In this document: one piece after another, positions 35,176 through 46,900 of the stretch
Numbering within the stretch: the first letter of the stretch is position 1
Layout: every line of letters begins with the position of its first letter
Assembly (NCBI GenBank): GCA_017523725.1
Contig: JAFWVY010000036.1
Location: 57,970-121,969, forward strand
DNA: 64,000 nt
Direction: 5' to 3'
Source: Bacteroidales bacterium
GTDB lineage: Bacteria > Bacteroidota > Bacteroidia > Bacteroidales > UBA4181
The notes under the pieces: model-generated
Database searches by the model: none
What the model saw: the letters and a program-made list of their open reading frames with translations, nothing else
Told to the model about the DNA's origin: nothing
Translations under genes and position numbers: made by a program

Positions 35176-35251
35176 CAAGTCAAGCCGGCGTACATACGCA
35201 CAAAAAAGAGGATGACCGACGGCACCATCTTTTGTAATTCTCAGGTTGAGA

Positions 35252-36550
<1,299 letters not shown>

Positions 36551-36630
36551 TTAAGAATGTTGTAAATGTTTAATAGTTAATATAAATAACATCATAATTC
36601 CAGCGGATCTTCCGGCATGGTCATACCGCC

Positions 36631-38148
36631 TCAATCCTCCATCTTGCGATACGCATCAAACTCCGCCAGCATGTCGGCATCCTTCCGCTTGTCGCAGAGG
36701 CTCACGACCACTGTGACAATCAGACAGATGATAAACGCAGGCAGAATCTCGTACACGTCAAAAAGACCGCCCTGCAGATTGTGCCATATCACAACCGTCA
36801 GACCTCCACAGATCAGACCGGAAACCGCCCCGGTACGGGTCGTACCGCGCCAGAACAGGGCGAGCAGAATGAGCGGACCGAACGTGCCGCCGAACCCTGC
36901 CCATGCATAACTGACCAGACCGAAGATGGAGGAATTCTCATCCAACGCGAGCAGCATGGCAATCAAAGCAATAACCAGCACTGCAATGCGGCTCACGCGC
37001 AACACTTCACCGTGGTCCGCGTTCTTCTTGAGAAGACCTTTGTAGATATCCTGGCTGAAAGCCGAAGAGGCCACCAGAAGCTGTGAATCGGCCGTACTCA
37101 TGGCCGCCGCGAGAATAGCGCACAGGAAGATACCGGCGATGAACGACGGGAACATGTACTTGATGGATTCACTGATGACCGTTTCTGCGCTGTCAAGAAA
37201 ACCACCGTTGACCTTGTCGAACAGATAGGCAGTGCCCACCGTGCCGGCCCATACGGCACCAGCGAAAGCCACGATAACCCAAATCGTGGCAATGCGGCGC
37301 GAAAGCTTGACATCCTTGTTGGAACGGATGCCCATGAAACGCACCAGGATATGCGGCATACCGAAATAACCCAGTCCCCAGGCCATAGCCGATGCAATCG
37401 ACATCCCGCTGTAAGTCTGGTTGTTGGTAAAGGCTGTCCGCATGGCGTCAGAAAACTCGCCATTCATGGCTTTCTGTCCGAAGAGATTCACCTGCTCCAT
37501 CGCATGGTGCGTGCCGCCCAAAGCCAGGATAGCTCCGATACTGATGATGATCAAAGCGATGAACATCAGCGAACCTTGAATGAAATCGGTAGAGCACACC
37601 GCCAGGTAGCCGCCAAGGATGGTGTAGCTCAGAATCACGACGATGCCGATGGTCAGGCCGACATAGTAATTCAAGCCGAATACTGAGTTGAAAAGCTTGG
37701 CACACGCCACAAATCCGGAGGCTGTGTAGATGGTGAAGAACAAGATGATGAAAATCACCGAGATCGACGAAATCAGATGTTTTGAATCCTTGAAACGGTT
37801 GGAGAAGAATTCAGGGATGGTGATGGAATCGCCGAATGCGATGGTGCATTTGCGGAGCGGTTTAGCTACGAAGAGCCAGTTCAGGTAGGTACCCAGGATG
37901 AGACCCAGAGCGGTCCAGAATGCCTCTTTGATGCCGCCGAGATAAGCCAGTCCGGGAAGTCCCATCAGCAGCCAGCCCGACATGTCCGATGCCTCGGCAC
38001 TCAGGGCAGTCATCCAGGGGCCGACCCGGCGGCCGCCGATGAAGAAATCGGAGGCACTGCGGTTGTTCCCGGCATTCCGGAACCCCAGATAAATCATGAA
38101 GCCCAGGTAGAGAACAAAAGCCAGGATGTATGCAATAGAAGATGACAT
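36631..38148 (-). CDS. putP: Sodium/proline symporter, SSS family
   Basis: This 505-residue protein has about 13 transmembrane segments and typical SSS/PutP text: FFIGGRRVGPWMTALSAEASDMSGWLLMGLPG near residue 35, with the Na+-site residues, GSLMFIALIIISIGA, and FGMPHILVRFMGIRS. It imports proline (or a related substrate) with Na+. It lies 10 bp downstream of the small barrel gene and 92 bp upstream of the esterase gene on the same strand. The Na+ gradient it uses is that built by the decarboxylase encoded nearby. Confidence 0.9.
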   Translation of the reverse strand: MSSSIAYILAFVLYLGFMIYLGFRNAGNNRSASDFFIGGRRVGPWMTALSAEASDMSGWLLMGLPGLAYLGGIKEAFWTALGLILGTYLNWLFVAKPLRKCTIAFGDSITIPEFFSNRFKDSKHLISSISVIFIILFFTIYTASGFVACAKLFNSVFGLNYYVGLTIGIVVILSYTILGGYLAVCSTDFIQGSLMFIALIIISIGAILALGGTHHAMEQVNLFGQKAMNGEFSDAMRTAFTNNQTYSGMSIASAMAWGLGYFGMPHILVRFMGIRSNKDVKLSRRIATIWVIVAFAGAVWAGTVGTAYLFDKVNGGFLDSAETVISESIKYMFPSFIAGIFLCAILAAAMSTADSQLLVASSAFSQDIYKGLLKKNADHGEVLRVSRIAVLVIALIAMLLALDENSSIFGLVSYAWAGFGGTFGPLILLALFWRGTTRTGAVSGLICGGLTVVIWHNLQGGLFDVYEILPAFIICLIVTVVVSLCDKRKDADMLAEFDAYRKMED

Positions 38149-38158
38149 GGCAGGCGTT

Positions 38159-38815
38159 TTAGAAGACGAACTCTATGCCGATGACGAAGCGCGGATGGCT
38201 CTTGGTCAGGAGGTCGTTGCCCCAGAGATAGATGTTGTAGTTACCGAGCGTATAGTAGCAGCCGGCGCCCAGGTCGGTGTATGTCTCGCCGTTCCCGTCG
38301 CTGTAGAGCGCACCTGCCATCAGGGTCAGGTTGTTGCCGAACGCAGTCAGGTTGCGGCCGAGATACATCCACTCATCCAGCGTATTGTCAGCCTCATCAA
38401 TCACCGTGTAGAAGGTGTTGGAACACCAGAACCAGCGGCCGTCGCTGTCAAAATTGCCGTTCATGTAGAGGGCATTGGTCATGTAGCTGAACGACATCTT
38501 GTCTCCCAGGGCGAACGTCGGCGTAATCTGCGCGCCTATGCCGAAGGATGGACTGATGCGCGTGCCATAGCGGAAGAGAATACCTTCGAAGGCCTGGTCG
38601 CCGCCCGTGGTCACATCGAGACCCACGGCCGTCTGTTCACCGATGCCGTACTGGAACGTGGTGTACGTCTGCTGCGCATTGATGCCCGGACGGAACTTGA
38701 ATGAGGTGTATCCATACAGTTTGCTCTTTCCGACCGTGCCGGAGAAATAAGGCACCTGGGCCGACAGGGAGAGCGACAGGCATGCCGCGCACAAAATCAA
38801 AAGAAGTCTTTTCAT
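38159..38815 (-). CDS. Small outer-membrane beta-barrel protein, unknown function
   Basis: After a signal peptide (ending LSLSAQ) the chain of about 200 residues shows alternating hydrophobic/polar strands with frequent Gly, Tyr and Phe (LYGYTSFKFRPGI, TYTTFQYGIGEQTAVGLDV, FGIGAQITPTFALGDKMSFSY) and ends in VIGIEFVF with a terminal Phe, the mark of an outer-membrane barrel. No enzyme motif is seen. It is 10 bp from putP and 34 bp from the CE15-like gene, so it is part of a minus-strand operon and may be a small porin. Confidence 0.75.
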   Translation of the reverse strand: MKRLLLILCAACLSLSLSAQVPYFSGTVGKSKLYGYTSFKFRPGINAQQTYTTFQYGIGEQTAVGLDVTTGGDQAFEGILFRYGTRISPSFGIGAQITPTFALGDKMSFSYMTNALYMNGNFDSDGRWFWCSNTFYTVIDEADNTLDEWMYLGRNLTAFGNNLTLMAGALYSDGNGETYTDLGAGCYYTLGNYNIYLWGNDLLTKSHPRFVIGIEFVF

Positions 38816-38849
38816 TGCGGTAAGTTTTTAAGTTTAAAATATGTCCATG

Positions 38850-40070
38850 TTATTTCGCCCAGGGAATCCATTTCATGTAATCCACGTCTTTCAGGCGTTC
38901 TTCCACGTAAGTCACCTCAGTGTCGGCATCCTTGCCAAGCAGGAACTTGTCCACGAAAGCCTCCACTGCCGGGTACTGGCTCTGGGGCAGCTGGCAGTGG
39001 CCGTGGCCTCCCTGGATGGAATAGCCCATGCGGTCGGCAATGCCGAAGCGTTCCCAGACCTTGCGGGCCGCCGCCGAAGAGACATAATTCGACTCTTCAG
39101 CCAGCCATTCGTAGTCGGGATTGCCCAGCACGAGCAGTGCCCGCGGGCAGATCAGCGCCGCCAGTTCGTGATGGTCCATCGGCAGTCGGGCCGTGTTCTC
39201 ACCGGCATACTGGAACATCTTTTCCATGAACCAATGATGGTCGGTGTTACCGAGGGTCTCGACATGGCCGAGGGTTTCCGAAACGCGCCATGCGTCCACA
39301 CCGCCGCCGCCCGGTTCCTGGGCAATGGTCAGGGCGATGCGTTCGTCGAAGGCACCGGCATAAAGCGCCATCTTGCCGGCGAAGGAGCAGCCGGATATCG
39401 CCAGATGCTTGAGGTCGATGCGCGTGACATCTTCTCCCAGAATCTCCAGGGCATCGATGATGCGGCTGACACCCCACGGCCAGGCGGCGTACGCGCCCAT
39501 TTCGACCAGTTCGGGATACAGTTTGTTTATGGGCTCACTCCCGCGCCGCTGCTGGTGTGCCATCACCTGTCCGAAGTTGAACGCAATCGTAGCCACCTTG
39601 CGCTGCGTAAAGATGGTAGCCGGCAGGCTGCCTGCACCGCCGCCGATACCGATGATGGCCGGGAACGGCCCGTCGCCTTCGGGATACTGGATACGGCAGT
39701 TAAGCGTCAGGGTCTCCCCGTTTACCGTGATATCAATGTTCAGCGTATTGTTTTCGATGACTGCCTTGATGCAGTCTTTCGAAACAGCAGGTTTCTCACC
39801 GAGTTCGTAGTGTTGCAGTTCACGGATGATTTCGGAACGTCTGCGCGACCAGTCCTTGAATTTCTTCACCTGCTTCTTGCCATCCGAAAATTCAAAAGGA
39901 TTGGGCAGTGTCTTGATGACAGGCGCCTCTTCGAGCGTCGGGAAATAAGGTGCGGCATAACCTGCACCGGTGAATTCCCGGTCATAGACCAGAGGTATCT
40001 CCTTCGCCCCGGCAAAGGGCACAAGCAGGACGGACAATGCCGAAACTGCAAGAAAACGAGCAATTTTCAT
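38850..40070 (-). CDS. CE15-like esterase
   Basis: A signal peptide (ALSVLLVPFAGA) is followed by an alpha/beta-hydrolase with the CE15-type nucleophile motif ISGCSFAGKMALYAGAFDERI, then QEPGGGGVDAWR, and the catalytic His in IQGGHGHCQLP. A further landmark is YAAWPWGVSRIIDALE. It is a second, diverged member of the family represented at 14264-15610, closer to the acetylxylan/glucuronoyl esterase-like proteins of gut Bacteroidetes. At 406 residues it is a single-domain protein. A -7 box lies 66 bp upstream. Confidence 0.8.
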   Translation of the reverse strand: MKIARFLAVSALSVLLVPFAGAKEIPLVYDREFTGAGYAAPYFPTLEEAPVIKTLPNPFEFSDGKKQVKKFKDWSRRRSEIIRELQHYELGEKPAVSKDCIKAVIENNTLNIDITVNGETLTLNCRIQYPEGDGPFPAIIGIGGGAGSLPATIFTQRKVATIAFNFGQVMAHQQRRGSEPINKLYPELVEMGAYAAWPWGVSRIIDALEILGEDVTRIDLKHLAISGCSFAGKMALYAGAFDERIALTIAQEPGGGGVDAWRVSETLGHVETLGNTDHHWFMEKMFQYAGENTARLPMDHHELAALICPRALLVLGNPDYEWLAEESNYVSSAAARKVWERFGIADRMGYSIQGGHGHCQLPQSQYPAVEAFVDKFLLGKDADTEVTYVEERLKDVDYMKWIPWAK

Positions 40071-40135
40071 TGTAAATGTCTGTTAGATAATTTGTTACAC
40101 AAGCACCCATATCAGCGGACCGCTAGATAGGCATA

Positions 40136-40143
40136 CAAAGATA
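40136..40143 (-). promoter_or_regulatory. -7 box for the CE15-like/barrel/putP operon
   Basis: Minus-strand TATCTTTG, an exact TAnnTTTG match, lies 66 bp before the ATG at 40070. No well-spaced -33 box is visible. Confidence 0.5.
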
Positions 40144-40272
40144 AAATGTTCTGTCAAAAAAAGATAGCAAAAAACCATTTTCTGCGGCTCCAAGAGCAGA
40201 AGCGAAGGACGGAGACCGGGGCCGGCAAGACAGTCATCGTTCCCCGTTGGCAGAAACAATTGGGAAAAGAGA

Positions 40273-41790
40273 CTACAATGCCGGACGAAGCGCCAGCCGG
40301 TGGTTGATACACGCCGGAAGCTCCGACGCAAAATGGGTCACCATGATTAGCGTCTTGTGCGGACGCTGCATGAAAAAGTCGATGATACGGGCGGCCCGGA
40401 GACTGTTGGAGGCATCAAGACCATGCATTGGCTCGTCCAGCACCAGCAGTTCAGGATCCTTGACGAAAGCCCGCGCCAGCAGACAGAGCCGCTGCTCACC
40501 GCTCGACACCCGCAAATAAGGCCGCTCTGCAAGATGCGCGATGCCGAAGATTTCCATCCAGTGCAGGCTCACAGCCATCTGGGCTTCATCGGGATGACGG
40601 AACAGTCCGACGGTGTCGAAATGACCGCTGGCCACCAGTTCAAGACAAGTCACATCCGACAGGAAGGCACGGTGCAATTCCGGACTGACATAACCGATAT
40701 GCCGCTTGATGTCCCAGATGCTCTCGCCAGTGCCACGACGGCGGCCGAAAAGCGCAATATCGCAGGCATAGCCCTGTGGATTGTCAGCGCAGATCAGCGA
40801 CAGCAGCGTGGACTTGCCGGAGCCGTTGGGACCCTCGAGGGCCCAGCACTCCCCTTCGCGCACCACCCAGTCGAGCGGTTGCAGGATGGTGCGGCCGTCA
40901 TAGCGGACAGAGACCTGCGTACAACGCACAATCTCGGGCGACGGCCCCTGCGGATAGAACGAAACCACTGATAAGTCCTTCTCCGGCAGCGAAGCGATGG
41001 CCTCGCGGAGAAAATCATCGGACGGCGGAACCGGAGCCGGCCGGTGCGCCAGATAATCCCGGACCGGCAATTTAGGCAACACCTGCAGGTGCTCGACCGG
41101 CACGATGTGCGTGACCGCCTCTGGCAGAACGTCATCGCGCGAGAGCACTAGAATGGTCAGAATCTGGAATTCATCCGGGAGCTGCGTCAGGAGCCGCGCA
41201 AGATCCGACCGTGCCGCCATATCCAGGCCGATGAACGGATTGTCAAGCACCAGCACACGCGGCATGGCCAGCAACGCCCGGGCCAGATAGAGTTTGCGCA
41301 ATTCCCCGCTCGAAAGCGTGACCACCTGGCAATCCAAGTGCCGGTCCAGACCGAATAACGTACAGAGTCTGTCGCGAAGCGAAGCCCTCCGCTCCGGCAT
41401 CCGACGGCGGCGTTCGGCCATCCGGAAGGCCCTGTCGAGCAAATCAGAAACCGTAGGCAGTGCCTCGTCAAGGTCCTGACGGTTCCAGCGCATCTGGTAG
41501 TAATAATTCTCATCCGAGACACCATAGGCGTCGCTGAAGGCAAGATACTGGATATTGTCTGAGGCAAGGCCGTCAGAGGGCGCAAAATCGTAATGGAGGG
41601 CATTGCCACGCAGCGGCACGGCACCGATAAGCATGTCAACCAGCCGGGACTTTCCAGCCGCATTGGGGCCCAGAAGAACCACTTGCTCGCCATCGCAAAG
41701 CGAGAGCGAGACCGGCGACGCCATGCTGCGGGCGGGATTTCCCGCCAGACCTTCTGCTATATTGATGATGCGTTGCTGCATATCTTGCAA
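40273..41790 (-). CDS. modF: Double ABC ATPase, ModF-like
   Basis: Two ABC domains lie in one chain: the first with Walker A GPNAAGKSRL, signature SSGELRKLYLARALL and Walker B RVLVLDNPFIGLD; the second with GPNGSGKSTLLSL, signature SSGEQRLCLLARAFV and Walker B ELLVLDEPMHGLD. No membrane segment is present. This arrangement and length (505) match ModF, a molybdate-associated ATPase of unclear mechanism, but no mod genes are nearby, so a role in metal or oxyanion handling is only probable. Confidence 0.8.
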   Translation of the reverse strand: MQDMQQRIINIAEGLAGNPARSMASPVSLSLCDGEQVVLLGPNAAGKSRLVDMLIGAVPLRGNALHYDFAPSDGLASDNIQYLAFSDAYGVSDENYYYQMRWNRQDLDEALPTVSDLLDRAFRMAERRRRMPERRASLRDRLCTLFGLDRHLDCQVVTLSSGELRKLYLARALLAMPRVLVLDNPFIGLDMAARSDLARLLTQLPDEFQILTILVLSRDDVLPEAVTHIVPVEHLQVLPKLPVRDYLAHRPAPVPPSDDFLREAIASLPEKDLSVVSFYPQGPSPEIVRCTQVSVRYDGRTILQPLDWVVREGECWALEGPNGSGKSTLLSLICADNPQGYACDIALFGRRRGTGESIWDIKRHIGYVSPELHRAFLSDVTCLELVASGHFDTVGLFRHPDEAQMAVSLHWMEIFGIAHLAERPYLRVSSGEQRLCLLARAFVKDPELLVLDEPMHGLDASNSLRAARIIDFFMQRPHKTLIMVTHFASELPACINHRLALRPAL

Positions 41791-41872
41791 TATAGAAGCG
41801 CAAATCTCGCTATTATCCGGTTATTTTTCGGGTTCCTGGCCGCTTTTTTTCCCGCATACCGCGCATATTGCC

Positions 41873-41880
41873 TATTTTTG
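41873..41880 (+). promoter_or_regulatory. -7 box of the GT2/GH105/metH gene run
   Basis: TATTTTTG lies 41 bp before the ATG at 41922 and overlaps the alternative upstream ATG at 41868, which argues for the downstream start. Confidence 0.5.
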
Positions 41881-41921
41881 CATACGGATCCGGTCATCCG
41901 GTATCTCATCCCGTCCGACGT

Positions 41922-42848
41922 ATGATATCGATTGTCACCCCACTGTACAATAAAGGAGACCGTTTCGCAGAAACGCTGCAAAGTGCTTTACAGCAGACAT
42001 TTGAAGAGTTTGAGCTCCTTGTCGTGAACGATGGCTCGACCGACGGCGGAGAGCAGATCGCAAAAAGATGCAACGACCCGCGCGTCCGGGTCATCGACCA
42101 ACCCAACGCCGGTGTGGCAGCGGCGCGCAACACCGGCATCGCCGCCGCCCGGTTCCCGTTGATAGCCTTTCTCGATGCCGACGACCTTTGGGATCCGGAC
42201 TATCTCGCGTGCCAGATGTCTCTGGTGCAGGAATTCCCCGAAGCATCCGTCTTTGGATGTGCCTACCGGCGTATCAGCCGGAGCATCCACGTACCCAAGC
42301 CCGTATTTCCGGTACCGGAAGGCTTTCGCGGACTGCTCACGGAACCCTGGGGACCGAAAGGTTGCACCATGCTCTGGACTTCGGCTCTCGTGGTGAAAAA
42401 AGATGCCCTCGAAACCGTCGGGCTGTTCGACCGGCGCATCGCCTACGGCGAAGACCTGGACCTCTGGTTCCGGCTGCTGCTGCAATACAAGGCCGCTTTC
42501 CAGAACAAGGTGCTGGCTTCCTATATTCATGACGCAGCACAGAAAACGGCCGACGTGACCGCGCGCATCTTTACACGCTACTATCCCTGCTATATCGACA
42601 AGTTCGCCGACGCCCGGCGCGATAATGCGGCATTCAGGCGCTATTACGACAGGGGTTGTCTGGAACGGCTGTTCCCCTACTACGCCAGCCACCGGCAGGA
42701 CAACGACACGGACCGTGTCCTGGCGCAGATCGACCTGGACGAACATCCGGCCTCTTTCAGGTTCAGATTTCGTTTTCCCAGAATATATTGCTATTATTGC
42801 CGATGCATTGCCTTGGGCCGTGCAGTTTTGAAACGTCTCACACACTAG
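41922..42848 (+). CDS. Glycosyltransferase family 2
   Basis: The start at 41922 places the canonical MISIVTPLYNKGDRF at the N-terminus. The GT-A fold shows LVVNDGSTDGGEQIA, AARNTGIAAARFPLIAFLDADDLWDPDYL (DxD-type motif) and GEDLDLWFRLL. It transfers a sugar from a nucleotide donor, probably to a surface glycan. It is first in a run of plus-strand genes that also contains a flippase and a GT4 enzyme, although GH105 and metH lie between. Confidence 0.9.
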   Translation: MISIVTPLYNKGDRFAETLQSALQQTFEEFELLVVNDGSTDGGEQIAKRCNDPRVRVIDQPNAGVAAARNTGIAAARFPLIAFLDADDLWDPDYLACQMSLVQEFPEASVFGCAYRRISRSIHVPKPVFPVPEGFRGLLTEPWGPKGCTMLWTSALVVKKDALETVGLFDRRIAYGEDLDLWFRLLLQYKAAFQNKVLASYIHDAAQKTADVTARIFTRYYPCYIDKFADARRDNAAFRRYYDRGCLERLFPYYASHRQDNDTDRVLAQIDLDEHPASFRFRFRFPRIYCYYCRCIALGRAVLKRLTH

Positions 42849-42858
42849 AAGATACCGT

Positions 42859-43944
42859 ATGAATCGAAGAACCTTTCTCACCGGCGCCGCAGCCGCCGCA
42901 TCAGCAGCTGCCATCTTCCCGCTCTACGCCGGAACAGCCGGACGTGACAAGAAAACCACCCGCAGAAACAAACGGTATCCTGCCGCCGAACAGCAGGCCA
43001 TGGAACAGCATATCGCCGACAGCACCGCTGCCATGCTCTGCATGCAGCGCGCACCCTGGGAGCAGGGCGTCGCCCTGGTGGCCATGACAGTGTCCGGACA
43101 GGATGCCAATATCGTGCGCCTCTCCCACGAGGCCGTGCTGCGCCAGACCGCTGACGGCCGCATGGGTGTGATGGGGTCCACCAATACATCGACCGACCCG
43201 ATGGCCGCAGGTACCGGTGTGCTGACCGCCTACCGCATCACCGGCGAGCCCCGGTACAAAGACGCCGTCGAAAAACTCTACGGCTATTGCCGCGAAACGG
43301 CCACCCGGTGCGCCAACGGTGCTTTTTACCATTTTCTGAACTCGCGCCAGTTGTGGAGCGATTCCATCTTCATGGCCCCGCCGTTCCTGGCCGCTTATGG
43401 CGATTACGACGATGCCATGCGGCAGGTTAGAGGCTACCACGACATATTGTGGCTGCCCGACAAGCAACTGTACGCACACAAATGGGACGATGCCCGGCAG
43501 GCGTTCTCCCGGCGCGACTGCTGGGGCAGCGGCAACGGCTGGGCTGCTTCGTCGTACGCCCTGCTCATGGAAATGTTGCCCGAAAACCGTGTAGAAGACC
43601 GCCGGACAGTGGCGCAGTATGCCCGTGAGGTGGTCGACGGATGCCTGAGACACCTGCGTCCGGACGGCCTGCTCCACGATGTGGTGGACGACCCCTCCAC
43701 GTTTGTCGAGACCAATCTGTCGCAGATGCTGGCATTCACCATCTACAAGGGCATACGGGCCGGCTGGCTTGACGGGAGCTACCTCCCCTATGCGGAAAAA
43801 ATGCGGGCCGCCGCACGCGCCAAGACCGACGCCTACGGCATCGTACACGACGCTTGCGGATCGCCGTCGTTCGACAAACCGGGCACTTCGACCGAGGCCC
43901 AGGCCTACGCCGTCATGATGGAATATGCCAGACTTGTCCTGTAA
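42859..43944 (+). CDS. GH105 unsaturated glucuronyl/rhamnogalacturonyl hydrolase
   Basis: The (alpha/alpha)6 GH88/GH105 fold is evident: GVMGSTNTSTDPMAAGTGVLTAYRITGEPRYKDAVEKLYGY, SDSIFMAPPFLAAYGD (catalytic Asp region) and DCWGSGNGWAASSYALLMEMLP. These enzymes remove the unsaturated uronic acid left by pectin lyases. The N-terminus MNRRTFLTGAAAAASAAAIFPLYAG has a twin Arg followed by a hydrophobic stretch, so export may be by Tat or Sec. It starts 10 bp after the GT2 gene. Confidence 0.87.
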   Translation: MNRRTFLTGAAAAASAAAIFPLYAGTAGRDKKTTRRNKRYPAAEQQAMEQHIADSTAAMLCMQRAPWEQGVALVAMTVSGQDANIVRLSHEAVLRQTADGRMGVMGSTNTSTDPMAAGTGVLTAYRITGEPRYKDAVEKLYGYCRETATRCANGAFYHFLNSRQLWSDSIFMAPPFLAAYGDYDDAMRQVRGYHDILWLPDKQLYAHKWDDARQAFSRRDCWGSGNGWAASSYALLMEMLPENRVEDRRTVAQYAREVVDGCLRHLRPDGLLHDVVDDPSTFVETNLSQMLAFTIYKGIRAGWLDGSYLPYAEKMRAAARAKTDAYGIVHDACGSPSFDKPGTSTEAQAYAVMMEYARLVL

Positions 43945-43974
43945 GGCCGACGAAACCGATACGTAAGACCGCTC

Positions 43975-46900
43975 ATGAAAAAAAACATAAGGGAAATCCT
44001 ACGAGACCGGGTGCTGGTGCTGGACGGCGCCATGGGCACCATGATCCAGACCTATGGTCTCACCGAGGCTGATTTCCGGGGCGGAAGATTTGCCGATCAT
44101 CCGTGCAACCTCAAGGGCAACAACGACATACTTGTCTTATCGCGGCCCGATGTACTGCAGGCCATCCATACCGCCTACCTGGAGGCGGGCGCACACATCG
44201 TCACCACCTGCACGTTCAACGCCAACCGGGTGTCGCAGACCGAATACCATACCGGCGACCTGTGCTATGAAATCAACCGTACGGCGGCCGGACTGGCCCG
44301 TGCCTGCGCCCGGAAATTCGACACCGATGCCATGCCGCGCTTCGTGGCAGGCTCCGTGGGACCGACCGGTAAATCGCTGTCGCTGTCGCCGGATGTAGAC
44401 CGGCCCGACTTCCGGAGTATTTCGTTCGAAGAACTCAAGGCCGCCTACAAGGAACAGATCAGCGGACTGGTGGACGGCGGTGTGGACCTGCTGCTGTTCG
44501 AAACATTCTTCGACACACTCAATCTCAAGGCCGCCCTCGCGGCCACGGCAGACATCTATGCCGGACACGGTGCGGAGTGGCGGGCGGACGATTTCGCAAA
44601 ACACGGGCTGCCCGAGCTGATGGTTTCGGCCACTGTATCGGACACCAGCGGACGCATCCTGTCGGGCCAGTCCCTGACAGCGATGGTCTATGCCCTGTCG
44701 TCCTATCCGTTGCTCAGCGTCGGCCTGAACTGCGCACTGGGAGCCGAGGACATACGGCAGCACATCCGTACGCTGCAGCAGGCGCCGTTCTTCGTCAGCG
44801 CCCACCCCAACGCCGGGCTGCCCGACCAGAACGGACAGTACGACGGCACGCCCGAGAAGATGGCCGTACCCGTCGGCGATTTCCTGCGGATGCGCTGGCT
44901 CAACATCGTAGGTGGCTGCTGCGGTACTACGCCGGAGCATATCCGGCGGTTCGCCGCCCTGGCTGCCGAAGCCGCACCGCATGTGCCGACCGCACGCACA
45001 GGCCATCTGCTCATCAGCGGTCTGGACAGTGTGCGCATCGGCAAAGACATGAATTTCACCCATATCGGAGAGCGTTGCAACGTGGCCGGATCGAAGCGGT
45101 TCGCCCGGCTTATCCGCGAGGGAGCCTACGAAGAGGCCGTTTCGGTGGCCCGCACACAGGTATCCGCCGGTGCCCAGGTGCTCGATGTCAACATGGATGA
45201 TCCGCTCATCCAGGCGGACAAGGCCATGACCACATTCCTGTCCTGGATTGCGGCCGACCCGGACATCGCCAAGGTGCCGGTCATGATCGACTCCTCGCGC
45301 TTCGATGTCATCATGGCGGGGCTGCAGTGCATCCAGGGCAAGGCCATTGTCAATTCCATCAGTCTGAAGGAAGGAGCCGATGTTTTCAAGGCGCATGCCG
45401 CCGCACTGCTGCGTTTCGGCGCAGCCGTCGTAGTCATGGCGTTCGACGAATCAGGCCAGGCCACAACTTACGAGCGCCGCATCGCCATCTGCCGGCGGGC
45501 CTATCGCATCCTGACCGAAGAGGTCGGCTTCGCGCCTTCCGACATCATTTTCGACCCGAACATCCTGTCCATCGCCACCGGCATGCAGGAACACGCCCGC
45601 TACGCCGTAGATTTCATCGAGGCGGTACGCTGGATCAAAGCCAACCTGCCCGAAGCGAAGGTCAGTGGCGGCGTCAGCAACCTGTCCTTCGCTTTCCGCG
45701 GACACAACGGCGTCCGCGAAGCCATGCACTCCGTCTTTCTGTATCACGCCATCCAGGCCGGCATGGACATGGGTATCGTCAATGCAGGCATGCTCCGCGT
45801 ATATGACGAGATTCCGCAGGAACAGCTGACACTGGTCGAAGACGTTGTGCTCGACCGGCGGGCCGATGCCACGGAACGCCTCATCGCCGCGCTTGGATCC
45901 TTCGACGAAACAACGCAAGCCGAACAACAGCCGGCAGGCCAGCCCTGGCGCGAGAAACCAGTGGCCGACCGCATCGTACAGGCCGTTGTCAAAGGCATTA
46001 CAGAATACTTCCAGGAGGACATGACCGAAGCCCTGGAGACCTTCCCGACGGCGCTCGCCATCATCGAAGGGCCTCTGATGCAAGGCATGGACAAGGTCGG
46101 CGGCATGTTCAGCAGCGGCAAAATGTTCCTGCCGCAGGTCATCAAGAGTGCCCGCGTCATGAAGCAGGCCGTCACGGTGCTGCAGCCCCGGATAGAAGCC
46201 GAGAACGCAGCCGCCGGCGTCAGGCGCAAAGGCCGTATTCTGCTGGCCACCGTCAAAGGCGATGTGCACGACATCGGCAAGAACATCGTCGGTATCGTAC
46301 TGAGTTGCAATAACTACGAGGTTATCGACCTGGGCGTGATGGTGCCGGCCGAACAGATTGTGGAGACAGCCATGCGCGAAAAGGTAGACGCCATCGGCCT
46401 GAGCGGTCTCATCACGCCGTCGCTCGATGAAATGGCCACTGTCATCCGGACGCTGGAAGCCCGCGGTGCCGACATCCCGGTGCTGATCGGCGGCGCCACG
46501 ACCTCGCCGCTGCACACGGCACTCAAACTGGCCTGCCTCTACAAAGCGCCCGTCATCCATGTACGGGATGCCGCCAGCGACGTCAGTGTCATGCAGTCCC
46601 TGCGGGCCGAGGAACAAGGGCTCTATATCGCCGGCATCCGGCAGGAACAAGCCCGAATGGTAGCCCGCTACGAACAGGAACACAAGACTTACTGCACACC
46701 GGGCGAGGCGTTTGCGAACCGGTTCAAGGCCGACTTCACGCACTATACGCCGACACCGCCGGCGCAGCCAGGGCTTACAATCTTCAAGGATTATGACCTG
46801 CAGACCGTGTTGCCGTATATCAACTGGACATATTTCTTCAAAGCCTGGGGCATTCCCGGTCACTATCCAGGCATTTTCGGCGACCCGCGCAAGGGTTCCG

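Noticed and set aside
43945..43974. Cobalamin riboswitch before metH
   Set aside because: The gap is only 30 bp, and no B12 box is seen there or within the preceding gene run.
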